DNA of 27,036 bases from Euryarchaeota archaeon UBA258. GTDB taxonomy: Archaea; Thermoplasmatota; Poseidoniia; Poseidoniales; Poseidoniaceae. Where the stretch lies: the NCBI GenBank assembly GCA_002502605.1, contig DAPR01000040.1, forward strand, positions 1-27,036. The letters are read 5' to 3'. Made by a program: the position numbers and the translations under genes. The notes under the pieces were generated by a model, which was not told the DNA's origin, searched no databases, and saw only the letters and a list, made by a program, of their open reading frames with translations. This document shows positions 23,341-27,036 of this stretch, piece by piece. Within the stretch, counting starts at the first letter, position 1. Each line of letters begins with the position of its first letter.

Positions 23341-24969
23341 ATGGTTCATGTTCTAGAAACAGGTCTCGAGTTCCTCGCCGCAGAAAACCCAAATGGAAAA
23401 CCCGCTGTTCGCGGTTACAACATCATCAACGGTCAGTTGACGCTTGCCAGCGACGGTGCAACCTTCACTTCAATCAATCCGGCAATTCTCAACGATTCAC
23501 TGGGCGAATTCCCTCTCTCAACTCGTGCTGACGTTCACGATGCGCTCGATGCTGCTCACGCTGCCTTCCCTGGGTGGGCCGCAACTCCAGCACCAACCCG
23601 CGGTCAGATCATCGGCAACATGGGACGTTTGCTCATGGAACACAAGGACGCCATTGTCGCTCTTGAAACCCGTGAAATCGGAAAGACCCTCAAAGAAGCA
23701 GCAGGTTCGGTTCAAGAAGCCATTGACACATGCCTATTTTTCCAATCCGAGGGTCGCCGTTTGTACGGACAAACCGTCAATTCTGAACTTCCAGACAAGG
23801 AACTGTTCACCTACCGTCGCCCGCTGGGTGTATGTGGGATCATCAATGCTTGCAACTTCCCAGCAGCCGTTCCATTTTGGAAGATGATTCCGGCCATTAT
23901 GTGTGGAAACACTTGTGTGTGGAAGAGCCCGCAGGACGCACCACTGCTCTCATTTGCACTCGCCCGCATCATGCACGAAGCAGGACTGCCAGACGGTGTC
24001 ATCAACCTCGTTCACGGAAAGGGAAGCGGAGCAGGACAATACCTCGTCGACGCTGTTGACGAAGGCAAGGTCAACAAGATCTCTTTCACCGGTTCGACAG
24101 AGGTCGGAAAAATGATTGGAGAAGTTTGTGGCCGAAATCTGGTTTCTTGCTCACTTGAATTGGGTGGCAAAAACCCACTCGTCGTGATGCCATCTGCCAA
24201 CCTCGACAACGCTGTTGAAGGGGCCTATTGGGGCGCATTTGGAACTGCAGGACAACGCTGTACTTCGCTCGGGAACCTAATTCTCCACGAGGACATTTAT
24301 GACGAATTCATGACCAAATTCATGGCCAAGGTTGAGTCCACTCGCATCGGTGATTCACTGGTCCACGATGGTGTGCTGTACGGCCCTATGCTGTCGGAAA
24401 AGTACGCCAAGGACTTCCTCGCCGATCTCGAGATGTGCAAGGCCTCCGGAGCAAGCCTGATTCACGGTGAAGGACGCATCACGAGCAACAACAAACCAAC
24501 GAATTTCTTGAGCACTGCTGAAGATGGCGTCTACATGTGGCCACACGTCTTCACCAACGTCACCGAAGACATGCAATGCTTCCATGATGAAGTGTTCGGC
24601 CCAGCGGTGACCATCTGTAAGGCAACTGATTTCGACCATGCCCTCCACCTTGCAAACGCAAGTCCATACGGTCTTTCATCCGCTATTTACACCAACGATC
24701 GCCTTGAAGCATACCGCTACAAAACCGGCATTAAGGCTGGTATGACAGGAATCAACAACTCAACCACTGGGGCTGAAGCCCACCTTCCGTTCGGTGGGGT
24801 CAAAGGCAGCGGTAATGGCACCCGTGAATCTGGAATTTGGGTGATTGAAGCCTATTCCTACTGGCACGCAGTCAACGACGAGTTGTCAGGGAAACTCCAA
24901 CTCGCCCAAATGGACGTCGACGAAGTCGAAATGGTCGAAGCAGACGTGGATTGGACCGAATTGGCCTGA
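23341..24969 (+). CDS. Aldehyde dehydrogenase family protein (NAD(P)+-dependent)
   Basis: The 542-residue enzyme oxidises an aldehyde to the carboxylate with NAD(P)+. All key elements are visible: oxyanion Asn172 in INACNFP, coenzyme-binding Lys195 in VWKSPQDAP, the FTGSTEVGK coenzyme loop at 249-257, general base Glu273 in ELGGKNPL, nucleophile Cys307 in GQRCTS, and EVFGP at 417-421. The FGGVKGSGNGTRESG element near 484-498 is seen in the group containing alpha-ketoglutarate semialdehyde and aminoadipate-semialdehyde-type dehydrogenases, but the substrate cannot be fixed from sequence. Compared with the common length of about 480-500, it has an N-terminal extension of about 35 residues and an acidic C-terminal tail. 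It is divergent from cdc48. No obvious pathway partner lies next to it. Confidence 0.9.
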   Translation: MVHVLETGLEFLAAENPNGKPAVRGYNIINGQLTLASDGATFTSINPAILNDSLGEFPLSTRADVHDALDAAHAAFPGWAATPAPTRGQIIGNMGRLLMEHKDAIVALETREIGKTLKEAAGSVQEAIDTCLFFQSEGRRLYGQTVNSELPDKELFTYRRPLGVCGIINACNFPAAVPFWKMIPAIMCGNTCVWKSPQDAPLLSFALARIMHEAGLPDGVINLVHGKGSGAGQYLVDAVDEGKVNKISFTGSTEVGKMIGEVCGRNLVSCSLELGGKNPLVVMPSANLDNAVEGAYWGAFGTAGQRCTSLGNLILHEDIYDEFMTKFMAKVESTRIGDSLVHDGVLYGPMLSEKYAKDFLADLEMCKASGASLIHGEGRITSNNKPTNFLSTAEDGVYMWPHVFTNVTEDMQCFHDEVFGPAVTICKATDFDHALHLANASPYGLSSAIYTNDRLEAYRYKTGIKAGMTGINNSTTGAEAHLPFGGVKGSGNGTRESGIWVIEAYSYWHAVNDELSGKLQLAQMDVDEVEMVEADVDWTELA

Positions 24970-25041
24970 TTGAAAACAAGCGCAACACAACGGGAAAAAA
25001 CCACAGTTCAAATACGGACAGTCGGGGTTGGTTGTTGTTGC

Positions 25042-25050
25042 GGAGGTGAT
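25042..25050 (+). promoter_or_regulatory. Near-perfect Shine-Dalgarno site for phytoene/squalene synthase
   Basis: GGAGGTGAT matches the conserved 16S rRNA 3' end over nine bases. It lies 5 nt before the ATG at 25056, which is in frame with the enzyme; another ATG at 25052 is out of frame. An AT-rich TTCAAATAC about 45 nt upstream of the start may be a weak TATA element. Confidence 0.7.
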
Positions 25051-25055
25051 TATGC

Positions 25056-26060
25056 ATGACATCAAGTTTCCTTCTGTCCGAAAACGGCACCTCCTCCGTG
25101 GAACGACTTGAACGATCTTATCTGGAGTGCGAAGACATCGCCCGGGCAGCCTCGTCTTCCTTTTTCCGTTCCTTCCGGCACCTCCCCGAGCCCAAGCGCA
25201 GAGCCGTCAATGCTCTCTATGCATTCTGCCGTCGTGTCGATGACATCGTTGACGGGGACTGGTTGCCAGAACACAATCTCACCCATCTGGACGAAGCCAC
25301 AACGCTTCGGATGGAACAATTGCTCAGCGAACGCAAGGTCAATCCAATCTTTTCGGAAAAGGAACACAAAGACAGGCTCAGAGCGCTGATGTTCTTCCGG
25401 GAGCAACTTGCAGCCATCCAAGACGGACAACCCATGACTGATCCTGTGTTCATAGCGCTGAGCGACACCTTACGACGGTACCCCATCGACGTCGAGCACC
25501 TTGGTGAATTGATCAACGGGATGGAAGACGACCTGTTCGAGACCACATACGCCCGTTTCGAAGATTTGCGCCGTTACTGTTATCGCGTCGCCTCCACAGT
25601 TGGACTTTGCTTGATCGAAATTTATGGCTACTCGGATGCCAATGCACGGCGTCACGCCGTTGAGATGGGTCTGTTTCTGCAACTCGTCAATGTCTTGAGG
25701 GACATCCAAGAAGATCTTGGCAGAAATCGGATTTACCTTCCAACCGAAGAACTTGCAAAATTCGGTCTTACCCACGCCGACCTCAACGATCCCACACTGG
25801 CAAGCAGACCAGCTTGGCAAAATTTCATGCGCCATTACATCGATCATGTCATCGCGAACCGAAACAACGCACTTGGCCTTCTTCCTCTGCTTGACAAAGA
25901 CGCTCGGCGCTCACCTCGATTGATGTGTATGGCCTACAATGCCATTCTGAAAGAGGCAGTCCGTCGTAATGGCGACGTGCTCAGTCGACGTCTTACATTG
26001 AATTTTTACAGAAAAATGCAGGTCGCCTTCGCGACTCTCCTCTATCCTGGTTTGGATTGA
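25056..26060 (+). CDS. Phytoene/squalene synthase family protein
   Basis: The 334-residue enzyme is a trans-isoprenyl diphosphate head-to-head synthase. The first aspartate-rich motif is DDIVD at residues 62-66 (YAFCRRVDDIVDGDW) and the second is DIQED at 216-220 (LQLVNVLRDIQEDLGRNRIY). ELINGMEDDL (151-160) and YCYRVASTVGL (174-184) are further family hallmarks. The enzyme joins two geranylgeranyl diphosphates to phytoene, or two farnesyl diphosphates to squalene; the CrtB-like pattern makes phytoene somewhat more likely. In marine surface archaea phytoene would feed carotenoid and retinal synthesis. No desaturase or cyclase is in this window. The start is set by the strong GGAGGTGAT. The DUF1295 gene follows after 25 nt. 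Confidence 0.9.
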   Translation: MTSSFLLSENGTSSVERLERSYLECEDIARAASSSFFRSFRHLPEPKRRAVNALYAFCRRVDDIVDGDWLPEHNLTHLDEATTLRMEQLLSERKVNPIFSEKEHKDRLRALMFFREQLAAIQDGQPMTDPVFIALSDTLRRYPIDVEHLGELINGMEDDLFETTYARFEDLRRYCYRVASTVGLCLIEIYGYSDANARRHAVEMGLFLQLVNVLRDIQEDLGRNRIYLPTEELAKFGLTHADLNDPTLASRPAWQNFMRHYIDHVIANRNNALGLLPLLDKDARRSPRLMCMAYNAILKEAVRRNGDVLSRRLTLNFYRKMQVAFATLLYPGLD

Positions 26061-26085
26061 ACCCGACAGAATTGTTAACTATACG

Positions 26086-27009
26086 ATGACAGTAGAAGAA
26101 GCGTTAGCAATGGATTCTCTTCGTCAAGATTTGCGATTAACGACAATCGTGGTCGCTGTCGCGTCGATCATCGTCTTCCTGATGGTGAATGCTGTTGGAA
26201 AGAATTCAGTCGTTTTGAATGGCTCCTCTGCTGTCCTCTATTGTGCAGTGATTTGCTTCGGTACACAATGGGCAGCATGGGTGCCTGCATCCATCCTAAA
26301 AACCGAACGCTTCTACGATTTGATGGGTGGCTTGACCTATCTCGCAGCAGTCGGGTTTAGCCTTTGGGCGGGCGCACAGTCTGAAGCTCCGAGTGTGAGG
26401 GAATTGATCATCAGTTTCCTTGTTGTCATCTGGTCTTTGCGTCTGTCCAGTTTCCTTTATTTTCGAATTCATAGAACTGGAAAAGACGGGCGTTTTGACC
26501 AACTCAAAACATCGCCGATCCGGTTTCTTATCCCGTGGACCCTTCAAGCCCTGTGGGTGTTCCTCACAATGATCGTCGTGATCGTCATCAACAGTCAAGC
26601 AGGTTCAGCACCTGAATTAGGGATGTGGGATGCGGTTGGATTTTCAATATGGATCCTAGGGTTTGGCATTGAAGTCATATCAGATCATCAAAAAACTGTA
26701 TTCAACACAGAATCGAATAACCAAGGGAAATGGATTGACAGTGGTTTATGGTCCTACTCCAGACATCCTAACTACTTGGGGGAAATTCTTCTATGGACTG
26801 GAATCGCCTTCTTTGGAGTCTCTTGCTTTACCGGTCTAGAGCGATTTGCTTGGGTCTCGCCGATATTCATTTATCTCCTGTTAACCAAAATCAGTGGCAT
26901 TCCTATCCTCGATAAACGAGCTTTAGACAAGTGGGGCGAGGATCCTGAATATCAGAAATACAGAGAAAATACTCCTGCGCTCATCCCTCGATTGAGTAAA
27001 AAATCATAA
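26086..27009 (+). CDS. DUF1295 / steroid 5-alpha-reductase-like membrane protein
   Basis: The 307-residue product has about seven hydrophobic helices and the DUF1295 signature. RFYDLMGGLTYL lies at 75-86, WSLRLSSFLYFRIHRTGKDG at 116-135 and SGLWSYSRHPNYLGEILLW at 219-237. The SRHPNYLGE element is the NADPH/substrate-site motif shared with steroid 5-alpha-reductase and isoprenylcysteine methyltransferase-like enzymes. The substrate is unknown, probably a lipid or isoprenoid double bond. ATGs at 26086 and 26110 are both possible and neither has a good ribosome-binding site. It follows the phytoene/squalene synthase by 25 nt, so a link to isoprenoid processing is plausible but unproven. The coding sequence looks somewhat more AT-rich than its neighbours. 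Confidence 0.85.
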   Translation: MTVEEALAMDSLRQDLRLTTIVVAVASIIVFLMVNAVGKNSVVLNGSSAVLYCAVICFGTQWAAWVPASILKTERFYDLMGGLTYLAAVGFSLWAGAQSEAPSVRELIISFLVVIWSLRLSSFLYFRIHRTGKDGRFDQLKTSPIRFLIPWTLQALWVFLTMIVVIVINSQAGSAPELGMWDAVGFSIWILGFGIEVISDHQKTVFNTESNNQGKWIDSGLWSYSRHPNYLGEILLWTGIAFFGVSCFTGLERFAWVSPIFIYLLLTKISGIPILDKRALDKWGEDPEYQKYRENTPALIPRLSKKS

Positions 27010-27036
27010 CATTCGACAAGTGGTTTGAATTTGGAA

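Overview
The window looks like a piece of a planktonic euryarchaeal chromosome, most plausibly a Marine Group II (Poseidoniales)-type or related Thermoplasmatota genome. The archaeal signals are a split aspartate carbamoyltransferase (pyrB plus a zinc-site pyrI), a Cdc48/VAT-type double AAA+ ATPase, an NcsA/TtuA-type tRNA thiolase, a COG3199-type NAD kinase homologue, a PRC-barrel protein and a Roadblock/LC7 protein. Mixed in are genes of bacterial character: a TGS/SAD-type threonyl-tRNA synthetase, an aldehyde dehydrogenase and a phytoene/squalene synthase. The taxonomic call is an inference from gene content. No rRNA, tRNA, CRISPR array, insertion sequence or phage gene was seen. Genes are tightly packed, and all four convergent gene pairs end within 1-14 nt of each other.

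Layout. 1-1434: the 3' end of a CTP synthase gene converges on an NAD kinase-like gene. 1523-3218: three small genes on the + strand (a Frag1/DRAM-like six-helix membrane protein, a short disordered acidic protein, a four-helix membrane protein). 3320-7914: thrS, preceded by a hairpin next to its ribosome-binding site, then a large unknown membrane protein with a helical cytoplasmic domain. 7921-9684 (- strand): a second unknown membrane protein with a long coiled-coil tail. 9850-11276: pyrB-pyrI overlapping by one base. 11278-12270 (- strand): ncsA-like. 12271-12610: the only gene-free stretch over 300 bases, rich in inverted repeats. 12611-16387: a three-gene unit of a free Roadblock protein, a 1056-residue protein with a second Roadblock-like region and a long coiled coil, and a two-helix membrane protein. 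16390-20485 (- strand): an operon for a DUF4350-like membrane protein, a DUF58 protein and an eight-helix membrane protein. 20623-23162 (- strand): cdc48 followed by a PRC-barrel gene. 23341-27009 (+ strand): aldehyde dehydrogenase, phytoene/squalene synthase and a DUF1295 membrane reductase-like protein.

How the genes fit together. pyrG, pyrB and pyrI belong to pyrimidine synthesis; thrS and ncsA to tRNA charging and modification; the phytoene synthase and perhaps the DUF1295 protein to isoprenoid lipid or carotenoid chemistry. The most novel-looking parts are the Roadblock/coiled-coil/membrane unit (12611-16387) with its dyad-rich upstream region, the DUF4350-DUF58-membrane operon without an adjacent MoxR ATPase, and the facing pair of large membrane-anchored helical proteins (5362-9684). 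Functions proposed for these are inferences.
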